NCBI GenBank assembly: GCA_037043235.1
Contig: JAWRVZ010000248.1
Location: 372,001-436,000 of the forward strand
Reading direction: 5' to 3'
DNA: 64,000 nucleotides
DNA from: Rhodeus uyekii
Taxonomy: Eukaryota; Chordata; Actinopteri; Cypriniformes; Acheilognathidae
Shown: positions 34,814 to 48,244 of the stretch, piece after piece
Position numbering within the stretch: position 1 is the first letter of the stretch
Layout of the letters: each line of letters begins with the position of its first letter
Notes under the pieces: model-generated
The model's database searches: none
Told to the model about the DNA's origin: nothing
The model's input: only the letters and a program-made list of their open reading frames with translations
Program-made: the position numbers and the translations under genes

Positions 34814-35330
34814 TCTGGTTTTGGACGGGAACCTATGATGTAAATACTTGATCAATGTCAAAACGTGTTAGCATTATATTATTGTTTCCAGTCAGTCATG
34901 AAAATCGATGGCAGGAGAAATGTCAGTATTAATAGAATACGTGAACTACATGAATACGTGCAATGTTCAAGTTTTATGCAATCATGCATGCACATATTTA
35001 ATAATATAGGCTATTACAAAACTATAACTGATTCGTAGCACAGCTCGGCTAATCCAAAGCAGGAAAACGCCCATTTTACAGGTCGTTGTACTTATTCTTA
35101 TTACTTATTCGTGAATAAGAATTCAACACTGACAATCTAATTCGTGCATTATTTCAACAAAACAACTGACGTTGTCTTTTAAAGTGCATACGACGCACTA
35201 AAAAGTTGTTAAAATCAAATCTCCATACCTTTTCAAAAGAAACCGGTTAGTGCACTAAAGTAGATCGTTCGCCTTCTACGGTTGTGGGGCGAAAAGAGGA
35301 CGTGTCTACAATTGTCTTCGACTATAAAGC
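34814..35330 (-). promoter_or_regulatory. aldh9a1 5' UTR exon, first intron and promoter region
   Basis: Minus-strand donor GAAAAG/GTATGG at 35229-35228 and acceptor CATCATAG/GTTCCC at 34833-34832 define a non-coding first exon. Just upstream (about 35260-35330) is a locally GC-richer stretch, with no obvious TATA box. Transcription start is inferred, not seen. Confidence 0.6.
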
Positions 35331-35624
35331 ATACGGCAGCTCAAACTGATCCCGTGATGTTACATAAACGGCGGGTGGGATGATGTACACTGCGTGAAAG
35401 CACCGCCTTTTGACCACATTTTTTATGGTTCAGCACGTTTTGACCAGAAGGCAAGAATTAGGAAAAAACATCCAGATATGCATCTTCAATTTGAATGTGC
35501 CCGTTAGATAAAATAAACTCACTGCAACTCTCATAATGACAATACACAAGAATTGCTAAACAGACAGTTTTTACATTTAGCTACTTTTCAGCACATTTGA
35601 TCTGTCTATTGTGTGTGGTAATGA

Positions 35625-36050
35625 AAGTCACCTTTATTTGTAAAGTATATTTTACAGACTGTTTTAAAGCAGCTTTACAGTGATAACAGGAAAAGGTTTC
35701 GTCTCGGCTGTTCTTCAGCTAAAGTCACTTCAGTTCTGACTCAGTTCCATTGCAAAGACTATTACTTATTATGAAACAGTTCATTTCATATATAAATCAG
35801 TTATGCAGAAAACATTGATGCCATTGGCCCTGCTCAGTTCGGTTCTCATAAGGGTGTCAGTACAGTCAAATCAATAATATTGTTGAATATTAAGTGTCTC
35901 CAACTAAGCAGACAAGGGGCAACAGTGGCAAGGAACCAAAACTCCCTCAGGTGGCAGAATGGAGAAAAAACCTTGGGAAAAACCAAGATCAGTCAGAGAG
36001 GTGTTTCAGTTCTCTGGGCAACAAATGAGCATGGTGTGATTATGATTAAG
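35625..36050. repeat. Interspersed repeat
   Basis: Contains the tract AGCAGCTTTACAGTGATAAC, and later GGCAAGGAACCAAAACTCCC and AAAAACCTTGGGAAAAACCA. I associate this sequence with a common fish repeat; the class is not assigned. It abuts the Gypsy fragment. Confidence 0.5.
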
Positions 36051-36056
36051 GCAGCA

Positions 36057-36720
36057 TCATAAGTCAAAATTCATAGTGGGATCAGTAGCGTTCAAATATT
36101 CATCCAGTTTCTTTTGCTTGAAGATCGGATTCATCAAACCAGCATGGCCATAAGGTCTGTTACCTTTCTTATGTTTAATTACCAAGTTGTAGTTTTGTGC
36201 AATCAAAGACCAGCGCATTAAGCGTTTATTTTGGTGGTACATGCGTGATAGAAAAACCAACGGATTGTGATCTGTAAACACAATAACAGGATGGTAACTA
36301 GAGCCAACATAAACATCAAAATATTGAAGTGCCACCAGTAGTGCTAATGCCTCCTTTTCAATTGTCGAATACAATTGAATTGATGCTTGTTGAACTTACG
36401 GGAAAAGTAGCAACTCCGTTCTCATCCTCCAGCACCAACCGCACTAGCATCCACCTCTAGCTTAAATTCAGAGGACAGGTCAGGTGCTCTCAGAACAGGG
36501 AGCACTACACAAAAGAGCTTTAATCGAGACAAATGTATGCTGGCATTCGTCAGACCACCGAAACTGACAGGATGGGCTAAGGAGAGATGTCAAAGGTTGT
36601 GCAATGACAGAAAAGTTCTTACAAAAACTGCGGTAGTAACCAGCCATACCTAAAAACCTACGAAGTTCTCGACGAGTAGTTGGAATAGGGAATTGTGCTG
36701 TTTTCACAATTGTGCAAATT
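36057..36720 (-). pseudogene. Ty3/Gypsy retrotransposon pol fragment
   Basis: Minus strand: an RT thumb/connection motif (RRELRRFLGMAGYYRSFCKN), then VDAS and, after breaks, the RNase H-type tract (YSTIEKEALALLVALQYFDV; VFTDHNPLVF). Frameshifts separate the two parts at about 36370-36480. No gag, integrase or LTR is adjacent, so it is a dead fragment. Confidence 0.85.
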
Positions 36721-37600
36721 CAAAACAGTCACCACTTCCAATCAGCGAAGACCTGGTAGAGATGATAGGTGGAGAACAGAATAGACACAAAAGAAAAAAG
36801 AAACAGACGCAGCACGTAACAGTCTGTGAGGAGAACTCTGGTTCTTGTGGTCTTTGCTGAAAGCCCCCGTCTTTGATGAAACCTCAAATTTCCATTTTAC
36901 AACCATCAATCCAGCATCCAGACATTATTAAAGCTACATTATACAAATAAACATTAACTCACAGTAGAATAAACTTTATTCTGTAGGGGAAATTGCAACA
37001 CAATTGCAGGCTACAATTTTACTCTGAATTGCAAAACAGCGAGTTGTTTTCTATAATTTTTTAAAAAGAAAAACAGAAGCTCTTTGCTTAGTCAATTGTT
37101 TTAATTCTGTGCAAATGTAATTTTAATATTAAATAGTGAAATAAACAAAAGTACAGAGGAACAAATGCACAAGGTCTAAACTCACAAAAATCGTTTAAGT
37201 TAAATCTATGTAGACAATTAAATTTAAAAAAGAAACTATTCTCTTAAATTCTCAATATGAATGTTAAATTAATATTGCTTGAAGTTAATCATAAAATAAT
37301 AATAGTTTCAAAGTATCTTTTTAGCCTTCTAAGCAACAAAAAGGTTTAAAGAAATGCTTAAGACTGAATTTACATTCATAACTACCTACGCACAAGAAAC
37401 TTTTTCTGTTCGAATTGAGACTACATATAAGTTATAAATTCAACTGATTAAAACACACACGCATACATACATGACTTCTCTGGTCATCACAGGTATCAGT
37501 AGCTGCACGACCTGACGATCATACTCTCACATTGAGTTTTGCTCACACAATGTACAGCTGAGCACCTCGTCTTTTTTGGTAGGTATCTCACTACAAAAGT
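36721..37600. other. Intergenic DNA and tmco1 3' UTR
   Basis: No gene or defined repeat was recognised. The right part is the 3' UTR of tmco1 on the minus strand; a TTTATT at about 36976 is a possible AATAAA polyA signal. Confidence 0.45.
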
Positions 37601-38938
37601 TTATGAAAACTTGGCAGCTTGTGGAGGGGGTCCTAAAAACCCTCCAGCTTGTTTGGTGGCAGCACGGGAGGGGGCAAGACCCAACATCTTCTGGATATTC
37701 TGAAAGAAAAGTATTCAGTGGTAAAAATTAGGGCATTCATTGCACTCGACTGAATTGAACAGTCAAAGTTGAAATTATTTCCCTTATTACAACTTTTGTC
37801 ATATTCACTCACAGAAATACCAATTTATATAAATAAACATTACCTGTCGAATCGACATGGTGCACAGGATGTAGAGGAAGATGAAGGAACAGTCAGTGTA
37901 ATCTTCACCAAGCAGGTTACGGTGTGAGAGACCTTGGATGTACGACAATGGGACGAATGGAAGTTTGGCCACAACACGACCATCAAAGCTGGAATGGAGA
38001 GCCAGAACAACTTTAAAAAAAAACATAAATGAAGTAGCTGGCCATTTCAGGAAACTTTAGCCAATCAAAGCAATATTAACTCAAGATATAATTGAACATT
38101 TATAACAAAGCGCCTCTGTGATAATGGAATGAATGGGTCTACCTACATGGAATTGAACATGCCCATCAAAGCAGTGAAGCAAAAGCCAATGGCAAACATT
38201 GATTTCATCCGGACCTGCAATTAAAATCTCTTAATACAATGCCATTAAAAAAAAAGAATTTCTTAGACAACCACTATGAAAATTAATAAATAATGAATAA
38301 TATGATATACATTTTTGAATTGGAATAGAAAAATATTAGAATACCATAGACAGGTCTCGGTTATTGTTCTTGAGTTTCTCCTCTTGTCTTTCTGTTGAAA
38401 ACAACATTATAGTTATAACATTTATGTTTCATTCAGGATCATTTATGCTGCACAATAATAATAACAACTTAATTTGTACTAATTGTTCATAATAATTATT
38501 ATTATTTACCTATAATAATAGCTTACCTATTTTTTTCTTCTGTTGACGACCAGCTGACTCTGTAATCGTTTCCTTTTTCTTCTCCACTACAACATGTTGT
38601 ACATTTTTAAACAATGGGCACTTGGATTAAATACAAAAAAAAAAAACATGATTCATTCATATAACTTACGTTTTTTACTTTGTTTTTCAACCTCAGCCTT
38701 TAGTCTCTTGTATTTGTCTGTGCGATACACCAGAACCCATGTTATTCCTGTAGAAACAGAGCGATGCATCGGTTATCTGACACATTTGACCTGTATTTGC
38801 TGAGTTTAGGACTCTCGCTAACAGCTTTCTGACATGTAAACCTGAATTTGAAGACAGCGTTTTCATACCTTCCGCTAGTAATGCAGTGCAAATAGATATA
38901 AACACGATTAGGATCGTATCTGCAAACATTGTGCTCAT
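37601..38938 (-). CDS. tmco1: Transmembrane and coiled-coil domains 1 (TMCO1)
   Basis: Conserved ER membrane protein of the Oxa1 superfamily, part of the multipass translocon and reported to release ER calcium on overload. Seven exons (minus): 38869-38938, 38670-38747, 38527-38586, 38345-38391, 38147-38214, 37844-37988, 37601-37699; 567 nt, 188 aa, the usual length. The first membrane segment is TMFADTILIVFISICTALLA. It is followed by a charged coiled coil (KRLKAEVEKQSKK ... QEEKLKNNNRDLS), a second hydrophobic segment (MFAIGFAFTALMGMF), the FDGRVVAKLPF amphipathic part and a third segment (CSFIFLYILCTMS). The tail is LGLAPSRAATKQ ... PQAAKFS. The protein is almost identical to vertebrate TMCO1. 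Neighbours aldh9a1 and uck2 match human 1q24. Confidence 0.98.
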
Positions 38939-38999
38939 TTTGGAAAAACGATTAGGAGACTGATAATACTACTAGTTAATGCTTTGGTTCAGCGACCAC

Positions 39000-39260
39000 C
39001 TCTATTTTAGTAGCGTCAGCATTACTGTGCTAACGTCATCAATGCGCGACCTGCTTCCTCGTGGATGTTGAATGTGTTTGAGATATGAACTTATGACACT
39101 ATATCTCCAACTAGTGGCAGTGACCCGGCGTGCACGGGTCATAAGGACTGTTAGATTATAGCCTAGTACCTACCAAGCAAGAACATTTTTCATAGTTTTA
39201 ATAATATTTCATAGTGTTTTTTAAATATTATTATTATTATTATTAATGTTGACTTGAAAT
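39000..39260. promoter_or_regulatory. tmco1 promoter region
   Basis: Upstream of the tmco1 ATG at 38938 (minus strand), the sequence to about 39060 has several CpG dinucleotides. Beyond this it becomes an ATT microsatellite (39228-39243) at the start of the LINE fragment. Confidence 0.4.
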
Positions 39261-39261
39261 G

Positions 39262-40030
39262 GAAACAAGTGACTATAATTATTCATGGCTGTAAGTGTGG
39301 GGAGCGCTGGTGGGTTTCTCAACACAATCACATTGATTTCATGGTGGAAAAGGCCCAGCAGAGGATGTACTTCCTTCACCAGGTGTGGAAGTTTAACTTG
39401 CAGCAGGCGCTGCTGATGCAGATCTACTCAGTCCTCTGCAGTAACTGCCTGGTTTGGCTCAGATACAAAATTAGAAGATTTACAGAGGACGATTGGGACT
39501 GCTGAGCAGATTATTGGTACTGCCCTGCCAACCCTCCAAGAACTGCTTCCAGAGTGAGTAAAATGGCTGGCAAAATCACTCTGGACTATTCGCATCCAAA
39601 CCATCTTCTCTTTCAACTTGTGTTGCCTGGCCGGCGCTACCGAGCACCAGAACAGAGAGGAACAAGAAAAGTTTCTTTCCCCAGGCAATCTACCTCATGA
39701 ACAATTAAATACTCTCCCTGCACAATAATATGAGCAATATCACTTATAATTATTTGACAATACCTCTTCTTATTCCATTCCCTGTTAATTCTATTCTATT
39801 TACATTTGTGCATTTGGCAGACGCTTTCATCCAAAGCGACTTACATAGAACACATCTAATCAGTTCTTGCTTTCCCTGGGAACTAAAATCATAGCCTTGG
39901 CATACTTGCGTGTGTCTTATCTTACTATCTGTGTACTGTTGTTGTCTCTGAGTACTGGACATTTCTTCTGTAGCTAAAACAAGTTCCTTGGGTGTTCAAA
40001 AATACTTGGCAATAAAGTTCTTTCTGCTGA
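39262..40030 (+). pseudogene. 3' fragment of a non-LTR retrotransposon
   Basis: The frame encodes DHIDF/EKAQQRMYFLHQVWKF-type sequence followed by LLMQIYSVLCSN, CLVWL and a frameshifted remainder (ITLDYSHPNHLLFQLVLPGR, RNKKSFFPQ). This is the carboxy-terminal region after the RT domain in fish CR1/Rex-like LINEs. The 3' end is AATAAAGTTCTTTCTGCTGATTC. A minus-strand SINE lies inside its 3' UTR. Confidence 0.75.
39790..39905 (-). mobile_element. SINE nested in the LINE 3' UTR
   Basis: Reads on the minus strand as the tail of the 26615 family: CATTTGGCAGACGCTTTCAT and CCAAAGCGACTTACA on the plus strand are the complement of the GTAAGTCGCTTTGGATAAAA end. TCCCTGGGAAC corresponds to the tRNA 3' part. 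It is shorter than a full SINE. Confidence 0.75.
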
Positions 40031-40039
40031 TTCTGAACA

Positions 40040-40945
40040 TCGACATTGAATATTTATATCCACATTGAAACAAATGAAGCAGTTATGACTGTGAGTCTGT
40101 AGTTTTGTTTAATTATTTTGGTAATGTGATGTCACTTCATTTTCATATTGTTATATCTTGTTTTTTCTCAATGTGCATTGTTACATTGAGTTATATTATA
40201 AACAATTCACTCTCTCATATAAGTAAAAAAAAAGAAGAAAATAAATATTAGGTATTAAATCAGAAGGACTCTAGCGGACTATGTGTTTATTAAATAAAAA
40301 AAACATTACAAACATAGAATTTCTAATCATCTGAAATTATTTTATTTTGCTTTTACTGTAAAAACTGTTTCAGTCAATTGTTATCACCTTCCGATTTAGA
40401 TTGAAGAACGGATTAGTACATAACAGAGACTGATAAGAGATGATCTGAAAGAGACAAGGTTTTCTGACAGACATTTGTGGATAGTTCACTACACGTTGCA
40501 ATTAATCCTTTTGTATTTCATAATCGTTTTTCCGCTTAAAATTTCCGGGGAAGACAACTTTCTTCCCCCATGCAATAAAGGTGGAAAATGTTTAATGGTC
40601 TGAATGTTAAATACTGAAAATGTTCAGTTGTCTTTTTGTAGCCAATACTGAAAATAAATTCTACACAGAATAAAACAAACATATCACAGCAATAAAAAAA
40701 AGTTAGATAAGGCATCCCCTGTTAGAATCCATCTATCTATCTATACTACACACACCATTACAATTGAATGCTGATGTTTTCATACTTTCTTACAATCTGG
40801 ATATCAAGAAATTCCAACTTAAGTACAATACCACACACAAAGGGTCCAAAGGAAAAGGTTAGACACAATTGAAAGGAAGGGGGAGGAGGAGCCGCTGCTT
40901 GCCGTGGTAAAAGCAGCACATAGTCTCAGTGTGCGCACTGACAGC
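40040..40945. promoter_or_regulatory. uck2 upstream region
   Basis: Mostly AT-rich non-coding DNA. From about 40870 to the ATG the composition turns GC-rich (GGAGGAGGAGCCGCTGC), typical of a TATA-less promoter and 5' UTR. Nothing else is recognised. Confidence 0.5.
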
Positions 40946-43900
40946 ATGGCAGGAGACAGCGACAGCAAGTTGGACAATCAAGCCGAAAATGAGCATGTTG
41001 TCAGGCAACCTTTCCTCATCGGGGTAGCCGGCGGCACTGCCAGCGGCAAGGTTGGCATTCTGCTTTACCTTACATGAATATTAGAGGATATTAGTTATCG
41101 TTTGTTTTATGTTTGTCAGAGAGATGAAGCGCACACTGGCCGCGTGGCTCATTGTCACGGAATCATCAGTGCGCACATTTATTTTATTTCCCGAGATGGT
41201 TTGACAAAAAAAAAAAAAAGGCCATGTAGACTTTTAGCATTTAAGGAGTGATCTTGGTATTTTTTTTAAATCAAGTTTAAGCATATAGACTAAAGAAATA
41301 ACTAGTAAATGACGGTAGTATTTTAAAACAGTTATACACGTACAGTGAGCATATATTGAGTACTTTGGTACATTATATCCCTTAAAAACAAAGCTGTTGG
41401 TAATTTCCCTGAAATAGGCAGCTCCCACACACCGTCGCCATACATACACCATGGCGATGGTGGACGTATACCAACTTATTAACAAGCATTTAATCATAAT
41501 CACTGTTATTACTTTCCTCTTAAGTGGTCAAGAGCCAGTTTAATTCATTTGCGAGAAGTAACAAGATTGTTGTGGATCAGGCGTTGTTGTGTCGAAGCAA
41601 ATTACCACGTCTGTCTTTTGTTGTTAGAAAACAGCATGAAACTTGCGCCGGGGAAATCACCACAATCGCTCTGACATTCCGTCATATTCAGTAAAATCCC
41701 TTCCGCGGTCGAACAGCCCAATTACCGTTTTACTTTACGACACGGTGTGAGGAAAGTCTAACTTTGCAGATTCATGTGAACGAAGCATTGTCCGCTAGGA
41801 TAATAGTTATGATACAAGCACAAAGAACGGTCTTTGTGTTCATGGGTTAATGGTGTGTGATATCAGAGAATGAGATAGCAGGTTTTGTGTATGTATGGTT
41901 AGCGTTAAACGTGAATAACTACCGAATTTGGACGATAAAGATGAATAATCGCGGAGCTTTTGTTGGTTAACGTTATTGGGGTCAGCGGCACAGGCACAGC
42001 GAATGTGTCACATCTTACCTCACTGGCGTGCGTAAAGGCGGCGTGCGTGCGTACGCAGTGTTGCGTCAAGACGGCTGCTTCAACGAAGACGCTTTGATTT
42101 GTTTTTGTAATAAATATTTATATATATATTTTTTTCATAGTGTTATTTGTGTAGGGAATAAGTAATAGTACTGTTAAATGGCAGCAATATTATACGCTGC
42201 AATATAACACGCACAGAAAGCCAATGAATGCAACTGACGTAATTATTTTTTGAATGACATCATTTTTGACACATGTTCATAATAATGATTTAAGTCAGAA
42301 TTAGGGCATTATAAGTTAAAATGGACAAATTCAGAATTCTGACTTTTCATATTTTTGATATTTAATTCTAATTTAGTAGGCCGATTTCAACTTTTTATTT
42401 TATAGTTATGACTTAAAGTGTCATAATTTTGACTTGTGTTGTTGTTTTTATTTCATAATTTCAATTTATGATTCTGTAGTATGTCGTAATTTAAACTTTT
42501 TATGTCATAACTAAAATTTACCAAAGCATGATTATTTTTGTGTGTGTGGTAGAAACAGGCTTCCTTGTTTATGTTATGTTTAGTATATATTTATAATGTT
42601 TATATTTATAGTGTTCTGCTTGTGTAAGATTTTGTGTTGTGTTTGTGTGGGTAACAGTTTTATGTTATTATTGGCCATAGTTGCTGGAAGGGCCAATGAT
42701 GATGAAGTTTAAGTCTTCATGTGGCTTTCCATTGCATTTCTTACAGTATTTACTAACCACTGTGTTTAATCATAATTTAAGATCTTTCTAATGTACATAA
42801 CTTGTCTGTTCCTTTCTTGCATTTGCTTATCTTGTTTGCTTACGTTGTGACTGCTATATCTCCCAGCTGTCAGGTGTGCAGGTTTCTCTCTACCGCTCTG
42901 CATGGGAGAATGTGTTGTCTGTTTTCTCAGTGAAAATGCTTTGACTGTAGACTCCCTCAAGGACTATGTTATCCTTCCTGTGCCCATGTAGACACTCAAT
43001 GTTTTGTCCTGTGCTAATATGTTATGCTCCTAGTGTACCGTTTAAGGACACCAGTTTGTTTTCATCCAGGAACTGCTCTACCAAAGCAGATAATTGACCG
43101 AAGCGAGTGCATTTCTTAGCATTGAGAATTACATTACTGCGGCTTAGCTTGTTAGGTATACAAAAATTCTGCATGAATTTGGTAATTTAGTCTTTTCTTC
43201 CCAATTTTTAGACGTATCCAAGTGAAACAGTTTTTCAAACACGAAAATAATGTAGGACAGGACTTAATTTTGATCATTATGAATTAATTGCATCAGTGGA
43301 TTTTAAATAAAAAATTTTGGTTTGCTATTGCTCTGATCTCATGTAAGTGACAGGTTATCCCGCCCTGACGCCATTAAACAAATCATCAGAGAAGAGATGA
43401 AAAGAGGCCATTGAGCATGTGAGCTGGATTAGAAGCTGCTTTGGCTTGAGGTTCATAGAACATAGACCTGTACCATCAAATGTCAAAGTGTTTGAGCTCT
43501 TTGTTGTCTTTTTGCAAGACTTTAACAATGCTAAAGCTAATGTTAACAACTGGAACCTTGTTACAAGTAAATAATACAAATTACTAAATTATTGTTCAAC
43601 ATGCTGCTTGTCTGTTTGAATTGCACATGGTGTAAAAAAAGAGTGTGCCACTATATTCAAATATGTGGTTGAGCCAGTGTGGTTCAAGGACCCAGCATGC
43701 CAAATTGAAGTAGAAATTTTTGATAAATATAAGAGAAGTTGTTTTATTGGCAATTATAAGTTATTTTGAGGCAGGTCAAATTCTCACAAAACTATATGCA
43801 ACATAAAGTTAATGCAATGAATTTATTTGAGCTGTGATTATTTTGTGAGTGACAAAAGTCAGTGTTATTTCCGTAGCTCTTAAGTCAGAAATGCATTGTC

Positions 43901-46276
43901 TTTTGAAAGGCCTTGAAACACACTATGGCTGTTTTTGTTTAACATATGCTTTGTGTATATGCGTGTAGTTTTCTATACAGGGCTCGGGACAGCTTGAACT
44001 GTTTATAGATTATACTTTAAATGGATTGAGGACTGGCAGGCAGCATTGCAGCTGGTGATGGAAAGCTTTGCAAGACATTTTAGCGCATAGGTTAGATACA
44101 TCAGGGTTCCATCAGACTCCACAGGATTCAATTGGATATGCCTGCACTGCAGCCTGTCTCTTTATTGGCATGTGGTTGAGTCTTTCATGCGATGATTTGA
44201 CCTCATCCCATTTGGTTTTGAGTGTTCTAGAGGTTGGCCGATAACTGATATATATTATGTCTGAACAAAACTTTTTTTAAAACTTTTTCATAATGTAATT
44301 TCACTATCTCCTTGCATACATAACAAAACACTTCTTCATCAATAAAAGAAAGGGTCTGACAATAAAATGCAAAAAATAAATATTTTGAATTATTCGATTA
44401 TGGAAAAATGGTTAAATATTGGGTAAATATCAGTAAAACCGATTATTGGTCGATACAGCATTAATAATGGTAGCTTTTACTAGTCTGTTCTACATCATGC
44501 ATCACACGACTTTGTGAAATGTATGTGTGTGTGTGTATGTGTGAACCCTTTCTTAATTAAGGTTGTGGTAGAGTATTAATGTTTCTCATCATCATGATTA
44601 AGTTTGCAATCTGAAAAGGTACATCATAGACCTTGCACGTTTTAATGCTATTTCTCTCCTTTATGCTGGGGTCATAAGGGTGTGTGTCATGGCGTTCCTC
44701 CTTTGTATCATGTCATAAATTGTATGAATGTGTATAAAAGTGCCTTTGGAATATAGATAGTTTTATGAAGCGATTCAATGTACTAGACATTGTCACGGTG
44801 CAGAGGGCTTCTGAAATCTCTCAGTGACAGTGTGAACAAACACCTGTTTGTGTTTTCACAACGGATCATGGTTTGTGGTTTTTTTAGTAGTGTATCACCT
44901 CTGTTTTTGTGTGTGTGTGTTGGTAGGTTACAGTTTTTCCTCCTTCTTTTATGTTTAATAGGACTGTTTATTGTTGTATCAGCAAAACAGGGCGATTAGA
45001 GATTGAAGAGATAAAGCAGAAGTTGTGATTAGTCTTTTCTTCACTATTGTAATGTATATCTGAAACTGCTCTAGAACAAGGAAAAAATGCAGGGTGGGAC
45101 TTCATTTTATCCAACAGGATTTCACTGAATCGTTGTGGTTTGTCATTGCTGTGATCTCAGGTGGTCCCACCCTCGAGCCAGTAAATGCTGAAAGATAGAG
45201 GGGAAGTTATTTTGATTAGAACAAAATTATGGGCACATTAATAAAAAAAAAAGATGTGCACAGATAAATCATTTATAATAAATACTGCAATCTTCCATAA
45301 AAATAAGAAATATGAAATAAGGTAATTTGAAAATGACTTCATGCTAACTGTACTAAAGTAGTGTTAACACGACATACCAGTTTTTTGTTCATTCATGTTT
45401 CATCACGATGAAATTAATGATGTGCGGTTCAGTGAGTTAGTCCAGTAATCCAATTTCTCACAGTCTGAGGATGAGGTGTCAAAACTGCCAAGAGAAGAAG
45501 GAAAAATAAGTGCCCCTGAACCATTAATGAGCACCGTGAAAATCATTCAGATCTTTTATTATTTTTATTATTATTTCAATTGGACTACGAAACAGTTATG
45601 AGGTCCTTAACCGAGTTTAGTGGCCACTCACAGAAATTACACTTAACCTTTTTTGGGCATTTTTCTCATAATTTCAGAGTTTGAATGAAGATTACTCACT
45701 GAAACTTGTTGTTAGAGCATATGTACTGAACTATAATCCTGTCTTAATTTTTTATTTTTTTAGTCATCAGTTTGTGGGAAGATTATGGAGCTCCTTGGCC
45801 AGAATAAGATCGACCATCATCAGAGGCAGGTGGCCATCCTCAGTCAGGACAGTTTCTACAGGGTTCTGACCCCCGAACAAAAGGCCAAGGCTCTAAAAGG
45901 ACAATTTAACTTTGACCACCCAGGTAAAAGAATATGAAAGCTTATGTCAACATTAATATGATTTTTAATTCTGCTTTAGATTTTGGTAAATATATTTATT
46001 CTGAGCTGTATTATGCTCACAATTACACGCTTCAATAGGCAGCAGTATTGGGCAGTACAAAAAGCACACACGAAGAACCATAAGTCAGGAAAGAATAATA
46101 ATAAACAATTATTTATAAATTATTAATATTATTCCTTCCTGATTTATGGTTATTCATGTGTGCTTTTTGTATTGCCCAACACTGCTGCCCATTGAAGCGT
46201 GTTATTGAGAGCAGAATACAGCTCAGACCATGACTGTTGATACAGTCTGTATATTTTGGCAGGTGTTTGTGTGTGT

Positions 46277-46314
<38 letters not shown>

Positions 46315-48211
46315 TGTGTGACTCTCTCCCTGACTCAGCCACCCTCATAAACACTCATTCTGCAGCAGCACAAGTGGTTTATCACCTTTTTGCTTGTTCT
46401 TTATTTCCCAACTCCTTTAAGATCAGGAAACCATTGAACAAATTCTGTGTTGTCTCACTGACCATCTTTTACTCTCTCACAGATGCATTTGATAATGAGT
46501 TAATAGTCAAAACCCTGTGTGATATCATGGAGGGAAGAATGGTCCAAATTCCAGTCTATGACTTTGTCACCCATTCAAGGTCAGTTCAGACTGCATTGGA
46601 GAACAATTTAGATGGCTTAAAGGGATAGTTCACTCAAAACTAATATTTAATAAATATTAGTAAATGCATCATTACTACTACTAACCATTAGCCTTTGGTT
46701 AATCTTCGAAAAACACAAAAAGCCTAAATTAAATCTGTACACCTTTATAAATCGAGTAAATTATGGCATCCTTTTCATTTTTGGGTGAACTAACCCTTTA
46801 ATTTAATTATCATTGTATTGTTTCTTCTTTGGATATGTTTGCATGTTTTCAAACCACACGTGAAAGCAGTGTGGAAGAAGCAGGTATTTATTTTGGTGCA
46901 CATATTGAGTGGTTGCAGGACGGTAGCAGTTTCACTGCTATTTCTTGGCTTACATGCTTGAGCATGCGGTGTGACGCAGGCCTTATCTTTATGTGTTACA
47001 TAATCAGTTTGTTCAGGTATTTCCTGCATCCTGATACACTTATGTTTTCCTTACACGTATGCAGGAAAGAAGAGACGGTTGCTGTTTATCCAGCAGATGT
47101 GGTTTTATTTGAAGGCATTCTTATGTTTTATTCGCAAGAAATCCGAGATCTATTTCAGATGAAGCTGTTTGTGGATACGGATGCAGATACTCGTCTGTCA
47201 CGCAGAGGTGTGTGTGGGTTTCATTGAGATCAATGGCTCTCAAGAAATATTTATAATGTGGTATTGATGGGCCAATGTGTTTCAGTGCAATTTGATTCCC
47301 ATCTCACAATTCTCTCACTCTTTCTGATCTCATTCCCTTCTCCACATAGTCCTGAGAGACATCAGTGAGAGAGGTCGTGACCTAGAGCAAGTGCTAAGCC
47401 AATACATTACATTTGTTAAGCCTGCCTTCGAGGAGTTCTGTCTGCCAGTGAGTTTTAAACTCTTCTACTACATATGACCTACTGTTTGGAATTAGTTATC
47501 TATTTATATTATTTATTAATGAATATATGCACAAACACACACTACCACTGCCTTTGCAAAGTTTGGGGTTTGCAATATGTTTCATATATTTTTCAATATA
47601 ATCTTTCTCACCCACTAGACTAGAAATACCGTTAATTTAACATTTTTGCTAGTTACAAATTATATTATGGCCCTATTTTGTTTTTATATAAATGGAAATT
47701 CAATATACATTTTTATTATATATAATATATAAAAGGACCCTTTATTAGCTCAAATTCTTTTTCTTTTTTTTTCAAACAGTGTTATATATTTCTGCCATTA
47801 TTTCAAGAGGAAGAAGGTGGTGAAATATTTGGACTTCTCATTTTTGCTTCATTTGTTTTTCCCTCAGACAAAAAAGTATGCTGATGTGATCATTCCAAGG
47901 GGAGCTGATAATCTGGGTGAGATTTTTGAATGTGTTTGTCCAAATGTGCTATTAGATTTTACCTTGGGAGAGAGTAGACACAAATACTGATAAATGGAAA
48001 TGTTTTGGAACATATTGTCATATACATATATTGTTTGGAAAATAAGATGTTTTAAGGGTGCCAGTCAGTGCTGCAAATCCATTCCTGATAGCTTGAACGT
48101 TCCACAATTCCAAAACACAAAACATTTTTATCACTCGTTTCACACAGAAGTATCTCTTCTTCTAGTACATGTGATAAAAATGTTGTGTGTGTGTGTGTGT
48201 ATGTATGTGTA

Positions 48212-48244
<33 letters not shown>

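Noticed and set aside
34813..34861. Upstream ATG of aldh9a1 as an N-terminal targeting extension
   Set aside because: A clear acceptor at 34833 lies between the two ATGs and a non-coding first exon is seen upstream; the family starts at the inner ATG.
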